A DNA stretch of 64,000 nucleotides from Gremmenia infestans (GCA_032629725.1 JAFEVB010000031.1:248001-312000), one strand, 5' to 3'. Positions 19,834 through 31,889 are shown, counted from the first letter of the stretch. Program-made: numbers and translations. Notes: generated by a model from the letters alone, not told the origin.

Positions 19834-21048
19834 GGACTAGAGATGTGTATAAAAGTACAAAGATAGTATCAGGACATGTAATACCACGCATTTAAAAGCA
19901 CCGGGGTATACCGTTTGTACATCGTCGATACGTTGATAGGTTTTGTAGGTATATCTGGATCTGCACCGTGAATGAGGCTGACAGGAATGAGCAGAGTCGA
20001 GTGTGACGGGGATCATCATGAGCCTGCAATTGAGGTTTCAATCAACCTTCCTTGTCGACAATACTTGGCAAGAACCTTCTCAAATGACCATGGCTTAGAT
20101 ACGGGCATAGCATCACTTTGCTACCAAGACAGCCCAATGGGTCGTACGCATTCATGCTTCATATCCATTCAAATGGAAGGCCAAACATGTAAATCAAGAT
20201 ATAACGGTATGGAAAGAAACACAACCAATGCTGTCAGTCCACCAGTACGCAACTAAACTTCAAACATTCAGATGGTTAAGGAGAACCCCAGGAGCCAAGA
20301 CAAGGAGGCTACAGCGAGATGTCCACATACAATACAAGGGGTTGGACCTAATGAGATACGGCATTATTGACAGCTTCTATTGACACTTAGAAGGCATTAT
20401 ATCACGCAGATGGCTCGGGCTATCGTGTTGTTTACCTACATCACGCCACGGTATTGGAGCATCCAAAGACGTATCTGATGATTTTGATTTTTTGATATCG
20501 ATACTGACATGGATATTGATGTCTTCTCAAGCTCTCTGCTCTATCATCCCGTGCCTCTTGATGGAGGATTGTGGTATTTACTCTGTCTGTACTTCTAATT
20601 GGTTCGAAACTGGCCATCTACTATTTTCATCTGGTTTCCGATAGATCCCGGGATCTCTGGTGGGGCCAATGACGCCAAAAAACCCCACCATGGAAAACAG
20701 CAGTGACACGGCACGAATAAATCGTTCGTTCACCAACCTTTCATCTCCCCCTCCATATACCCGAACAACATACTTCAACTCCTACAATCGCTCTCCAAAC
20801 TATCAAACATACATACACGTCAGATGTGAGTATATTCCCATCTTGTAATGCGCTGCACAAACCCCGTCCCCAGTTGCAGGCCACACAGAAATAGCCCGAA
20901 AACCCCCCACCACTAGCGGCAATCACAGCTATCGGTCCTACAAAAGCATCATCTCCACCCCTCAAAACACTCAAAATCTCGTCTTCTGCTTCACCGTGTC
21001 ACTTGGAACCTCTTGCTAATACCTCCAGAATCATTTTACAAAGACACA
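19834..21048. other. Intergenic 1.2 kb upstream of FBA1
   Basis: No gene is seen. The last 200 bp are pyrimidine-rich (runs of CCCC, CTC and TCTTCT) just before the aldolase ATG, typical of strongly expressed fungal glycolytic promoters. Confidence 0.5.
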
Positions 21049-22329
21049 ATGGGTGCTAAAGACGTTCTCTCCCGCAAGAGCGGTGTTATCGTCGGTGACG
21101 ATGTCCTGAAGCTCTTCAACTACGCTCAGGAGCACAAGTTTGCTATCCCAGCCATCGTATGTATCATTCCCTACAGTACCAAGAGACATCACTGACAGCC
21201 TGGTAGAATGTTACCTCCTCTTCAACCGTTGTTGCTTCCCTCGAGGCTGCCCGCGATGCCAAGTCCCCAATCATCCTACAAATGTCTCAAGGTGGTGCCG
21301 CCTACTTTGCTGGAAAGGTATGCACAACGTATTTATAACAATAACAAAAGTTCTGACACAGTCAGGGTGTTGCCAACGGTAACCAGGAGGCCTCCATCGC
21401 TGGTGGTATTGCCGGTGCCCAGTACATTCGTGCTATTGCTCCCGCATACGGGATCCCAGTCATCTTGCACACCGATCACTGCGCCAAGAAGCTCCTCCCA
21501 TGGTTAGATGGTCTGCTCGATGCGGATGAGAAACACTTCAAGGAGCACGGCGAGCCTCTGTTCTCCAGCCACATGATTGATCTGAGTGAGGAGACGGTCG
21601 AGTTCAACATTGAGACTACTGCCAAGTACCTTAAGCGTGCTGCCCCAATGAAGCAGTGGCTCGAGATGGTGGGTTAATACTCTACAGGATCGATTCAAGT
21701 CACTAACTTTTTTAGGAAATTGGTATCACTGGTGGTGAGGAAGATGGTGTCAACAACGAGGATGTTGACAACAACTCCCTCTACACCCAACCCGAGGATA
21801 TCCTTGCCATCTACAAGGCCCTACAGCCAATTTCCCCATACTTCTCCATTGCCGCTGGTTTCGGAAACGTTCACGGTGTCTACAAGCCTGGAAACGTCAA
21901 GCTCCACCCAGAGCTTCTCGGCAAGCACCAGAAGTTTGTCAAGGACGCCATAGGAGCCAAGGAAGACAAGCCAGTCTTCTTGGTCTTCCACGGAGGATCT
22001 GGATCTTCAAAGCAAGAGTTCTTGGATGCTATCAGTTACGGTGTTGTGAAGGTCAACCTCGATACCGACCTGCAGTACGCATACTTGACTGGTATCAGGG
22101 ATTACGTTCTCAACAAGAAGGACTACATTCTGTCTCAAGTAGGAAACCCAGATGGTGCGGATAAGCCAAACAAGAGTACGTATAATTTGACTCCTGATTG
22201 TGATTTCAGCAGCTGACGATATCTCTAGAGTTTTTCGACCCCAGAGTTTGGGTTCGTGAGGGTGAGAAGACGATGTCTACACGTGTTACTGAGGGTCTCA
22301 AGGACTTCAACACTGCCGGGCAATTGTAA
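21049..22329 (+). CDS. fba1: Fructose-bisphosphate aldolase, class II
   Basis: The zinc-dependent glycolytic and gluconeogenic enzyme that interconverts fructose-1,6-bisphosphate with DHAP and glyceraldehyde-3-phosphate in the cytosol. Five exons (21049-21156, 21207-21317, 21366-21668, 21716-22175, 22229-22329) give 360 residues, the usual fungal length. Visible signatures: AIPAINVTSSSTVVASLEAA, the zinc-ligand motif VILHTDHCAKK, the acidic pair in GGEEDGV, the glycine-rich phosphate-binding segment AAGFGNVHGVYKPG, FHGGSGS, and VKVNLDTD. The C-terminus ends LKDFNTAGQL. Introns are 47-53 nt with good consensus; the fourth starts GTACGT. No oddities are seen. Confidence 0.96.
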
Positions 22330-22939
22330 ATTTGATCGGAAATTTTCAATATGGTAGATGCGGTGTGCATTAGGGAATAAGATATCAAATTGATTCATGG
22401 GTTGGTTAAACGGATGATTGTGAAGTCGTTGTAAAACACCTCGAGGTATCTGATCTCTGTGGATGTCTCATATGACACCACCAGATCCGTGTGATCAAAA
22501 CATAGCTGCACAGAATCATTTCCCCGAAATAGGTGATCCTATAATCTAAAGTGTCTCGATGCAGGTAAAACAAATCCAATAGACTGCTCACGTGCAATAC
22601 TGTAATCCAAGCTTTGCTGCCGCTGCCAGGTACTAGAATACAACGGGGCTGTGCTGTCCGCGCATTCGGCCTCTTTCGCTTGATGACGTCTCGAGCTGTA
22701 TAGTATATGTATCTCCGTCCCTCTCCAACCTCAAACTCACATCCCTTTACCCTATAAGACGTTCTTCCATATACCTACGTCCTTGTTGCAATTCTCCAAT
22801 AATAAACACGAAAAAGCGCACCGACCATCTGCACTTCCCCACCAAGCTAGGTATATCTTGCCAGGTACCCCGAGTACACGATCCCTAAACACCCACACCC
22901 CTACCTTGCTTTACACGATCCGAATACGACAACAACAAG
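22330..22939. other. Intergenic, FBA1 3' / KES1-like 5'
   Basis: No gene is seen. The end before 22940 is C/A-rich, as in a 5' leader. Confidence 0.5.
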
Positions 22940-24201
22940 ATGTCTTCAAGTGAGAAGGAAGGCGCGGGCGTCTCAGCCCAAAACCGCGGCTCTTGGAGCG
23001 CGTTCCTAAAATCCATCGCCTCATTCAACGGCGACCTCTCCTCCCTGACTGCCCCGCCCTTCATCCTATCCTCAACCTCCCTCGTCGAATTCTCGTCTTA
23101 CTGGGCCGAACACCCTTCTCTCTTCGTCGCGCCGGCGAAAGAAAAGGACCCACAGAAACGCGCACTCCTGGTGCTAAAGTGGTTTTTGTCGACATTGAAG
23201 CAGCAATATGCTAGTCGCAGTGAGAAGTTTGGGAATGAGAAGAAACCGCTGAATCCGTTTCTTGGGGAGCTGTTTTTGGGGAAGTGGGTTGATGGGGAGG
23301 GGGAGACGATGTTGGTTAGTGAACAGGTTAGGTATGATGCCCTCCTCTCCTGATTCAAATTTCCAAATACAGTACAAGTATAAAAGCTAATGGGGTTGAG
23401 TAACATAGCCACCATCCCCCAGTCACAGCATACAACATCTCCAATGCCACCCACGGCGTACAACTGCAAGGCTACAACGCGCAAAAGGCATCCTTCTCGC
23501 GCACCATTTACGTCAAGCAAATCGGGCACGCCGTCTTCTCCATCCCTGCCTACGACGAAACCTATCTCATCACCCTCCCCAACCTGCACATCGAGGGTCT
23601 GATCTTCGGCTCGCCATTCGTAGAGCTGAATGATGCGACGTACATCACATCTTCCACTGGCTATACGGCCAAGATTGATTATAGCGGCAAGGGATGGCTG
23701 TCAGGGAAGAAGAACAGCTTTACGGCGACAATGTATCCTACGGGCAATGAGAAGGACATCTTGTATACGGTTAGTGGCCAGTGGACGAAAAGCTTTGATA
23801 TCAATGAAGGCACGCACAAGAAGAGTGGGCTTGTTGATACGTATGATGCGGAAGCTACGCCTACTACGCCTTTGACAATCGCGCCGCATGAGGAACAGGA
23901 CGATCTTGAGAGCAGACGCGCGTGGGCGAAGGTCGCACAAGGTATTGCGGTGGGCGACATGGATTTGGTGGGTATTGAGAAGGGTCAGATTGAAGTTAGT
24001 CAGAGAGAGCTGAGGCAGAAGGAAAAGGATGAGGGGAGGGCGTGGGAGAGGAGGTTCTTTAGTAGTGTAGAGAAAGATTCGGTGCTGAGCCAGTTGGGGC
24101 CTGCTATTGGATTTGAGGCAGAGCCGGACAAGACGGCGGGCGTTTGGCGGTATGATGATAAGAAGGCGAGTACGGAACTCGCGAAGGAGGAATTGAAGTA
24201 G
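22940..24201 (+). CDS. kes1: Oxysterol-binding protein homologue (KES1/OSH4-like)
   Basis: A soluble lipid exchanger of the ORP family that carries sterol against PI4P between ER and Golgi membranes. Two exons (22940-23331 and 23409-24201) give 394 residues, close to the short, lidded OSH4 class without a PH domain. The N-terminal lid helix (SWSAFLKSIASFNGDLSSL) precedes the core. The ORP fingerprint EQVSHHPPVTAY is rebuilt exactly across the intron, which fixes the donor at 23332 (AG before GTATGA) rather than the earlier GTTAGG. The C-terminal half contains KGWLSGKKNSF and PLNPFLGELFLG lies before the fingerprint. The protein ends in a Lys/Glu-rich helix. Confidence 0.92.
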
Positions 24202-25158
24202 GAGATTGCCAATGCATGGGAAAGTTGGGCTTGTAAGATTACCATGAACGGATTTCATCTTTAGGAGCGTTAGAGACTGCATGGGATTGCGAAAACGAGA
24301 AGACGCGTTAATGGAATAATAATTTTGTGGATAACGATCTGCTTCCCTATGAATTGAAATCCTACATTCAAGAGAGTGAGCAATGCTTTATTTATGCGAA
24401 CGTTGTTTCCAAATTATGAGCCTGCTGCTACATCGTCCACTCCTTGGTGTCTTATTTCATCTTGGTCGGTAGGTAGGATATACACATCAGCAGTCCGTCC
24501 AGATCAGCAGCTCGATATCATTACTTGTATCTCGAATCACATCCTTGTCAGTTAGCATGGATGATAGATAACCTCGGAGGAAAGCATATTATAATGCATC
24601 TTCGGGACCTTTGGAGCATCCAATGATTCTTTTTTCAGAATTGGAATACACGATGCTTTTCTTCTTTCTCTTACCAAGATCTACGGAGTAACATCTACAA
24701 ACGTTTCCGCTTTTACTTTGTGAAACAACAAGGTAAAGGACGTGGAGGGGTGTCCTTTGTCAAGTCAAGTAAGTCCTTGTCTTTCATCGCTGCACGAGGA
24801 TTAATACCCCGCTATCACACGAATGAGGGGTAGAAGAAACATCTAGCCTTCTCTACTCAAATGCGACATGAAAATTCGTCGCATTACCTCATGGCCAGTT
24901 GGATCGTCCCATGGTTCCTATTTTTTGCTTTTAATCCATTTCCATTCAATTAATTTGACTGGTGACGGACGACTGGAGGACTGGTACCAGAAGTATCAAA
25001 TGCGGTCTGGCTGGTATCAAACCTTATCTTATCATAAGCGAGGGGGGTCAATATCTCGCGCGTCTCGTTGATCTTTCAACTCTCCAGGATCGTCCTACAT
25101 CACATTTCCACAATCACCCATCCTCGCTCATAACACCTCAATTCATTCAAAACACTCA
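24202..25158. other. Intergenic 0.96 kb
   Basis: No coding sequence or RNA gene is recognised. The short frames at 24868-25204 are not protein-like. Confidence 0.5.
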
Positions 25159-27084
25159 ATGTTCCACCTCACACAATACATCATCGCACTCTTGGCCCTC
25201 CTGATCGCAACCATGTCTTTCGAACGCGTCTACGCGCCGTACGCGACGTATTCGCAACAACAAGAAGGAAGTCCAAGTCCAGCACCTCGACGCGTCCCTC
25301 AAGACTTCGCACCTCTCCAGGAGCAATCCCCTTTCGACGGTACCCCTACAGTAGTTGCAACACGACCTCGTCTGTTCACATCCGACGCGTCGACGCGTCC
25401 ATCACTAGAAAGATTCATGAAGCCGAAACCAGAAGCCACTCGCCCATACAGCGAATCATGGCAGCGACTCGAGAGAGGAGAGAAGCTCCCAGCGCCGCCG
25501 AGACCATCGAGTTCTGACTCAAGCTCGGGAGGGGAATTCCCGCCTGGAAAGGACCGCGACTTTGGATGGTTTGCGCGACAGCGCGAGAGAGATGATAAGA
25601 TACTTGCACTCAGACGTGCGCGCCACGCCGCGAATCTTACAGATGAGGGCAAGAAGAGATATGATTGGAAGAATTGGAAGCAGGGCAAATATGTTGGGCC
25701 TGGGTCTGCAGTTTATGAGGAGCGGAAGGAGAGTGCACCACCTACAGATACAGCTACACATGTGGAGGAGTTCAAGGAGAATGCACCGCCTACAGGTACA
25801 TATATTATTCAACCGACTAGTGAAAGGAACTATCGCACTGCGGAGAAGAAAGCGAGATATGATTGGAGGAACTGGAAACAAGGCAAATATGTCGGGCCCA
25901 AATTCAGTACGCCGTCAGTGGAGCTGAATGTTCCACCTCCAGTGGCAGATTCAGATTCAGAGCGGACTTGGGATGTCGACTTCACCGCTCAATCCGTGAT
26001 GACCAGCCCGAAAATGCGCATTGTCGAGGAAGTACCAGCGGAGGATGAGCCGAAGAAGGATCCTCAGACGAATTCCCCTACGATTATGGAAAATCCAGTC
26101 GAAACCCAGGGGAAGGAGGTCGAAGAGCCCGCACCCATAGAAGAAGAAGAGAAAAATGTCCCGGCCACGGTCGAACCCAAGGTGGATGTACCCAAAGAGG
26201 CTGAGCCAAAGGATGAAATGTGGGAGACACTGAGAAGTTTATCCAGATGTTCTACCCCTTCTAGCCTCTCCATACCAAAAGCCACCCCAAGGGTCACTGG
26301 TGCATATATCGAGACACCAGCACCAGAACGTCTCTCAGACCCTGATACATTTCCGGAGCAAGACACCCCACGCCCAGCCTCAGCCCCAGCCCCAGAGACT
26401 GCCGGCGAATACCTCAAATCACCAGCCCGAAGAGCAAGATTCACGAAGCCCGAGCCATCTACAAAACAAGAGGCTCCAACGCCAACGCAAGAGATTACAG
26501 GCGCATACATTGAAACACCAGCACCACGAGAAAGTCCCAAGAAGCACGAGCATGAGGCCACAGAGCCCACCAAGCCCAAACTTCACATCTCGGCCAAGCC
26601 ACCTACCTTCAAAGAAGATCTGCGACGCATCAAGCGCGAAACGGACTACCAAGACTCCACCGACGACGACGCGGAAGCCGTGATTGAGCCTATCGCCGAC
26701 TCGACTATCGATCCGGATAAGGTTATACTAGGCCGGATGAGCCAGCAGCTGAAGATGACATCGTCGAGTATCAGGGACGCACGACTTGGCATCGAGCGAT
26801 TAGAATCGCGCGTCTCCGCTTCCGGCGCTGTATACATCCGTCTTCCACCTATTCCGCGCTGGCTGTGGATGCTGTTGGCGTTTATACTCGCGTTGTTCGT
26901 TACCGTTATGGCAATTGGGGCTTATGAGGAGCATATGATGGACCATGTTGTACCGGGCTCTGCTGCTGATTGGTGGGGAGGCAGTAATGGACCGGTTGTT
27001 CTATCTTGGAGTGGAGGCGGGAGCCGGAGCGGCAGTGGAGGTTGGAAAGAACAGGGCTTTGGGGCGGATGAATACTTGTTTTAA
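25159..27084 (+). CDS. Membrane protein with repeated YDWxNWKQGKYVGP and GAYIETPAP motifs, function unknown
   Basis: An intronless frame of 641 residues. If translation starts at 25159 there is a hydrophobic N-terminus (FHLTQYIIALLALLIATM); the next ATG at 25213 would remove it. The middle is hydrophilic and low in order, rich in Pro, Glu and Lys. It contains two copies of YDW(K/R)NWKQGKYVGP (about residues 167 and 233), two of the motif (E/N)APPTxT-like spacers, and two of TGAYIETPAP (about 379 and 447) plus a weaker AGEYLKSPA. Near the C-terminus is one strong membrane helix (WLWMLLAFILALFVTVMAIGAY, about 573-594), followed by a Gly/Ser-rich tail. A single-pass protein with a long cytosolic or nuclear-facing repeat region seems likely. 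I do not recognise the family by name. Confidence 0.7.
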   Translation: MFHLTQYIIALLALLIATMSFERVYAPYATYSQQQEGSPSPAPRRVPQDFAPLQEQSPFDGTPTVVATRPRLFTSDASTRPSLERFMKPKPEATRPYSESWQRLERGEKLPAPPRPSSSDSSSGGEFPPGKDRDFGWFARQRERDDKILALRRARHAANLTDEGKKRYDWKNWKQGKYVGPGSAVYEERKESAPPTDTATHVEEFKENAPPTGTYIIQPTSERNYRTAEKKARYDWRNWKQGKYVGPKFSTPSVELNVPPPVADSDSERTWDVDFTAQSVMTSPKMRIVEEVPAEDEPKKDPQTNSPTIMENPVETQGKEVEEPAPIEEEEKNVPATVEPKVDVPKEAEPKDEMWETLRSLSRCSTPSSLSIPKATPRVTGAYIETPAPERLSDPDTFPEQDTPRPASAPAPETAGEYLKSPARRARFTKPEPSTKQEAPTPTQEITGAYIETPAPRESPKKHEHEATEPTKPKLHISAKPPTFKEDLRRIKRETDYQDSTDDDAEAVIEPIADSTIDPDKVILGRMSQQLKMTSSSIRDARLGIERLESRVSASGAVYIRLPPIPRWLWMLLAFILALFVTVMAIGAYEEHMMDHVVPGSAADWWGGSNGPVVLSWSGGGSRSGSGGWKEQGFGADEYLF

Positions 27085-27116
27085 CATGGCGGTTCCTGGT
27101 TCGGTTTTACTTGAAC

Positions 27117-27338
27117 GTCTCTCTTGGATTTGGAGACTTCGCTGAGCTTGAAAAACGTTTTATGGGTTTTCTGTTTTTATAATTGGATGTCTCGTGGTTT
27201 TGGAGACTTTACTGGGAAGGAAGGCGTTTTGTTTAAATGTCTCATTATTCTGGAGACTTGATTGGAAAGGAAAGGCGTTTTGGTTTGTGTCTCGTGGTTT
27301 TGAAGACTTTGTTGGAAATGGAAACGGCAATGGCAATG
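27117..27338 (+). repeat. 50-bp tandem repeat with GTCTC...GAGAC hairpins, 3' of the membrane-protein gene
   Basis: Units begin GTCTC at 27189, 27239 and 27289, exactly 50 bp apart, with a more divergent unit at 27117. Each carries GTCTC and, 9-10 bases later, GAGAC (AAGAC in the last), which can pair as a hairpin. The rest of each unit is TTGGAAAGGAAGGCGTTTTG-like. They sit 33-250 bp after the stop codon, so they may be transcribed in the 3' UTR. Confidence 0.8.
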
Positions 27339-29257
27339 GAAGATATACCCTGTATAATTAGTATAGACAAGAGAAGAGAAGAGAAGAGGATTGAACTGAA
27401 CTGAACTGAAAAGCTTTTATATATACAGTGACCGCCACCTGACATTATCATGTATTCCATCAGGTATCTCAAGCGCAGCTATAGCGTGTCTGTCATCTTT
27501 AAAAAGATAGGTTCCTGCATACCTAGCTGTTCATTTATACGCTTCAGCTTGCTATGTAAACCTCCCAGGCGGCCAGCCATCTACAGAACGGCAGGTAGAC
27601 ACGACGCAAGTTGTTAAGTTCTTGCTTCGTCTCCGACTCTCCGATTAATCAATGTCCAGGTTTTCGCTGTTCCGTCGCTTCCGTCGAGGAGTTTTGATTG
27701 GCTTCATTTTCGGATAAGTGACTTGAGTCCGTCATTCCATGCCTACCGCAAGTTGGAAGGATTTGAAGTCAAGAGCCTGAGGTAGGGGTAGGTAGATAGA
27801 TACCTTAAGGTTAGGATAGGACGTCTGTGATTGGCTTGCGGGTATTTTACAGTCGGCCAAGACAGTTTTCTCGACAAACCTGATACCTACCGTATCGTAC
27901 TTCCGGAACTCATCCTCACTCAACGAATTGATTGATAGGCGCATCAATGCGGCCGTTGTCGGCATCGTGATAAATGTTATAAGTATTGCTTCATGCAACC
28001 TGCAGGTACTGTACCTTGGTTGACCAAGATACTACGCTTTTTGGCGATGCGACGATGCGGTGCGGTGCGGTGCGGTGCGATATATGCCAGCAAAAAGTGA
28101 GGAGAGGTGAGGGGGGGAGGGGTTGTATGGCCCGGGCGGGGTAGCTATGTATGTGGCACGCTCTACTTGGTCTGACTGCAAACTCAGATAGGTACGCATC
28201 CCTCGTTGGCCCATGGGGTTCCGGTACCTGAATCAGGGTGTCTGGAAACCAATAGAGATTCAGGCGTGCATATTAGCTGTTGTTCTATTGTTTCGTTGGG
28301 TATAGTATAGTATAGTATAGTATAGTATAGTATAGTATAGTATAGTATAGTATAGTATAGTATAGTAGAGTATAGTATAGTGGTGGTGTAGTACAGAGTG
28401 AAAGTGTACAGGTAGGAATAGTCTTTAGTGAGTTGGTGTTCGCCTCCCCCGTTCCATACTCGTAACTCTTTCCGATCCAACCAGAGCTCGGATGGCTACT
28501 CGAGTAATTCCCCCCCTCAGCCAATGAGCACTCTTCCTTTCAAACCGCCACTGACTACCTATAAATGTACGTCACCCTCGTGACTGCAACTCTGCCCCCG
28601 ATTGCGCTGGCGATGGTTCACCGTTCCTCCGTTCTTGCCGTTTGGGCCATTCAGCGAAAGGTATTATACTGGTGGGCTGATGTTATAGTCTGGTGATTGG
28701 CAGCCAGGTCCACACAATCAACAACTCACTGTCCTATTAACTTTCTGTCAAAAACAACTGAACTTCTCCCTCTTTCTGAATTCTCCCTCTTTCCCCTCTC
28801 CAACACTCTCACGTACTTGGCTTCACTTCCTCACTTCACTTTCTGTCATTCTTTCCGAGGGAACCTATGACTGAGATTTCCTATCAGGGATATCTACTTT
28901 GGTTGTCTTTCAATCTTCCATCTTCCATCTTCAGTCTTCAAAAGTATCACTTCATGCTGTAGTGTGCCTCAGATTTCCGTTATTAGACGTCGAGACATTC
29001 CATTATTGCTGTAGTCAACCAGCCATTGAGAATCCAAAGAACCTCCTAACGTCCCACGCCCCTGTTCATTGACTTTGCTCATTCTTGTGATCGCCTAAAG
29101 TCCCTTCTCCAAGACTCCAAATATTTGCTCGTCCTGTTCAACATTCAAATTATTTAATGTAACAGGCGCCACGGTCCCTTCCATCCACTTCGACCAGCAA
29201 GAAGGTTGGCTCTCCATCAACTCCTCGGGGCTTGATTTTACTAACGACTACTAGATC
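27339..29257. other. Intergenic 1.9 kb with microsatellites
   Basis: No gene is seen. It contains a GCGGT run (28057-28079), a G-rich stretch near 28100, the TATAG microsatellite (28301-28380) and, close to 29257, a long C/T-rich leader typical of fungal promoters. Confidence 0.5.
28301..28380. repeat. (TATAG)16 microsatellite
   Basis: Sixteen consecutive TATAG units fill 80 bp, with a single interruption (TAGAG at 28366-28370). Long open frames across it on the minus strand are artefacts of the repeat. Confidence 0.97.
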
Positions 29258-30160
29258 ATGGAACCCTCCAACTCAGCTATGGCTACTCAAGTCATAACCC
29301 AGGAACCAGATCAGTCAGACATCACGGCATGCATAACTCAACAATCAGTGGTCCAGATAACCCTGAGCGGCCCTTCTCTAGTCCTCTCCATCATTATCAT
29401 CATCATCGGCATTCAAATCCTTCAGCCATCTCTTACCTGCACCCTTCTCGTACTGGCTCCAGTACCTTGGATTATTCACAACGATTACCAAAACTTCTTA
29501 TCACTTGGGCCTGGGGGAACACCTGCAACCTTTCTTGGCTATTTGAAAATCACATATCTCCGTCTCTTCGCTCTCTCAGATCCCTATTCGCCAGCAACAT
29601 TCACAGAGAGTATCTACCCAACCACTGGCTATTACCAGAGGGTCCAGTCCTGGCTTCCATTTCGAAGTGGTCCCCGCCCTAAGATCGCTGGCATCGCTCC
29701 CCAAAGGCAATTGGATCAACCAGGGTGTAAGAAGATGTATCAGCTGCTTCGTGCCAGCCTAGAAACCCTGGCCATTCAAAACCCCGAATCCTTCCGAATC
29801 GGTACCTCATGCTTCGAGAAGAAGGGTCTTGCACTTTTCGCCAGGGATCCTATCAACGCCACGTGCAGAGGAGAAGTCTGTCACGTCCATCACAGCGATC
29901 GAAGCCTGCACTTGAACCTGCATCCGGACGACGCCAAAGTCGTTCTGGAAAGAGGCTGGGGCGAACGGCACCCCCTTGCGAGGGGCGGCTGGATGAAGGC
30001 CTATGTTCCTCGAGAGTTCGTCATGGTTTACGCGCCCAGGAACCGTGTGGAGCTTGATGCTGTTTGTCGAATCATCGAAGCGGCCGGATTCTGGGTTTCT
30101 GGCACGCAGTTTGAAGTAGGGATTAAGGCAGAGTGTCTTCTTGATAACCATTCGCAATAG
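29258..30160 (+). CDS. DUF5519 ('luciferase' domain) protein with N-terminal membrane segment
   Basis: An intronless frame of 300 residues. The N-terminus has an Ile-rich hydrophobic stretch, roughly residues 40-70 (LVLSIIIIIIGIQI to LLVLAPVPWII), probably a membrane anchor. The C-terminal domain contains the conserved series EVCHVHHSDRSLHLNLHPDD, VLERGWGERHPLA, and PREFVMVYAPR (about 205-262). This is the pattern of the DUF5519/'luciferase domain' family of fungi and bacteria. Despite the name, members are not known light emitters, and the enzymatic role is unestablished; the conserved His/Asp/Ser residues suggest a small catalytic or ligand-binding fold. Confidence 0.75.
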   Translation: MEPSNSAMATQVITQEPDQSDITACITQQSVVQITLSGPSLVLSIIIIIIGIQILQPSLTCTLLVLAPVPWIIHNDYQNFLSLGPGGTPATFLGYLKITYLRLFALSDPYSPATFTESIYPTTGYYQRVQSWLPFRSGPRPKIAGIAPQRQLDQPGCKKMYQLLRASLETLAIQNPESFRIGTSCFEKKGLALFARDPINATCRGEVCHVHHSDRSLHLNLHPDDAKVVLERGWGERHPLARGGWMKAYVPREFVMVYAPRNRVELDAVCRIIEAAGFWVSGTQFEVGIKAECLLDNHSQ

Positions 30161-31889
30161 AAGCGTGAGGTGGTTATACGGGGTGTGGCATGGTATGGCA
30201 TGGCATGGCATAGACTGTCTCTTGTGGGGACTGGTGGATGATGGCAGTATGGATAACGAAGAATTTGAAAGAAAAGAAAATTGCAGCACTTCAGCGTAGG
30301 GAGTACGGAACGGAGTTGGGATAGTAATACCTGGAATCAAAATGAAAAATAAAATTTATCCTCAGCCAGCTAGCTTATTGAGATGTATGCTTGGCGTTAG
30401 CATCTTAGATGGATCCGATCCGATGTGATGTTCGTTACATTCTACTGTAGAAGAGAACATGACTTGTTGCCCTGCCCCATTCACCTCACCCCCCCCCTCC
30501 CCTATACAACGCCATCCCACACGCACAGAAAAGGATATCCCCAGACAGATAAATATATAGATAGATACCTTGACTTGACATGAACTCCCTACTGCCGATC
30601 CAATCCATGCGCATCTAGTATACGAAACTATAGTCTATACCTTCCAACACAGCCAGCCAGACAGAGGGACCTTCCAACTCAACCCAACCCAACTCGACCT
30701 AACCCAATAAATAAGAGTCACGCCTGCTAACAAACGGATATACAGCGCTGTATCCTCACCTGATCGTCTTTGTTATGTTCATATCCTTCTATATCCTTCT
30801 ATATCCATCCATACCCATCACCCCCTAAAAACCAATCGCTCGTATAAGCGCGCCACGGCATCCCATCCCATCCCATACCACCTTCTCGTCTCTACTCCAA
30901 ACCCAAACCCATCCATCCCTCCCCTCATATCACTTCCCCGACCGTCTCTACATCTTCGCGGCTGTAATACGAGGCGAGTATGTATGTATGCGTGTCGTGG
31001 GAATGAAGACAGATAAGTTAGATGATATATAACACTGCTAGCTAGCTTTTATTTGCTGTGGGATGTCTTTGGGCTAGTAGAGCATAGCATGGTATAGCGC
31101 AAGTACATGTATATACTCAGGCTATAAATCCCGTGCTCGCACGCCCTTGATTAATCGCTCGTCGTTCGTTGTCTGAGCAGAACAGAACGGAGCATCATCT
31201 TCATCCTGTTTCTATTTCCACTTCTACTTCTACTTCCAGGTATGCTTCTTGCGGGCGGGCGGGCCTTCTCGTGTTGTGTATGCGGGGTTTGCGCGGAGTA
31301 GATGGAGTGGTTGGGGTTGAGGCTGAGGCTGAGACTGAGTAGTGTGTAGAGGGGTGGGGGAGGTGGAGTGAGTGGAGTGAGTGGAGTGGAATGAAAGATG
31401 GGGGAATATGTTATGTACAGTACATGGGAAGTGGGGAATGGAAAGGAAAGGAAAGGAAAGGAGACAAGAGGTACTGTAAGAATAGCTGTGCAGGGGATAG
31501 TGAGGGTAATGGTATACCTAACTGCCCCCTCCATACGCAATAATTTAGCCAGCCAGCGATCTCTGATTAGGTCTGGACTCGTGGGAGGAGAAAGTATGTG
31601 TGGCAAATGCTTTATACATTTGGGGACGCAAGTAAGCAAGTGTTATTAGAATTTAAGTAGGGGTATCATTCTCAACCGAGTTCTGATCAGAGGATAGATA
31701 CAGAACAGAACAAAATATCACTATAACAAGACCTCCCTTTCACATGAGATACATGCTAAGCTCAAAATAACTTATTTGTTTGTTTGTAAACAGAAGTATA
31801 GATATAATCAATCCAGATATAGAAAACCTCGGGTTTTAAATGAGACATCCCTATCTATGCCTATGTTCTGTTGACCGGTAAAGGACTTA
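30161..31889. other. Intergenic 1.7 kb, low complexity
   Basis: No gene is recognised. Short tandem tracts are present: CATCC near 30865, CTTCTATATC near 30785 and GGAAA at 31441-31463. The open frame on the minus strand at 31151-31639 is built largely of these simple repeats. Confidence 0.5.

Noticed and set aside
28184..28524. Tyr/Thr/Ile-rich frames across the TATAG tract
   Set aside because: Pure translation of the microsatellite.
31151..31639. Minus-strand frame of 162 codons
   Set aside because: Composed of simple repeats (Pro/Leu/Ser runs) and not protein-like.
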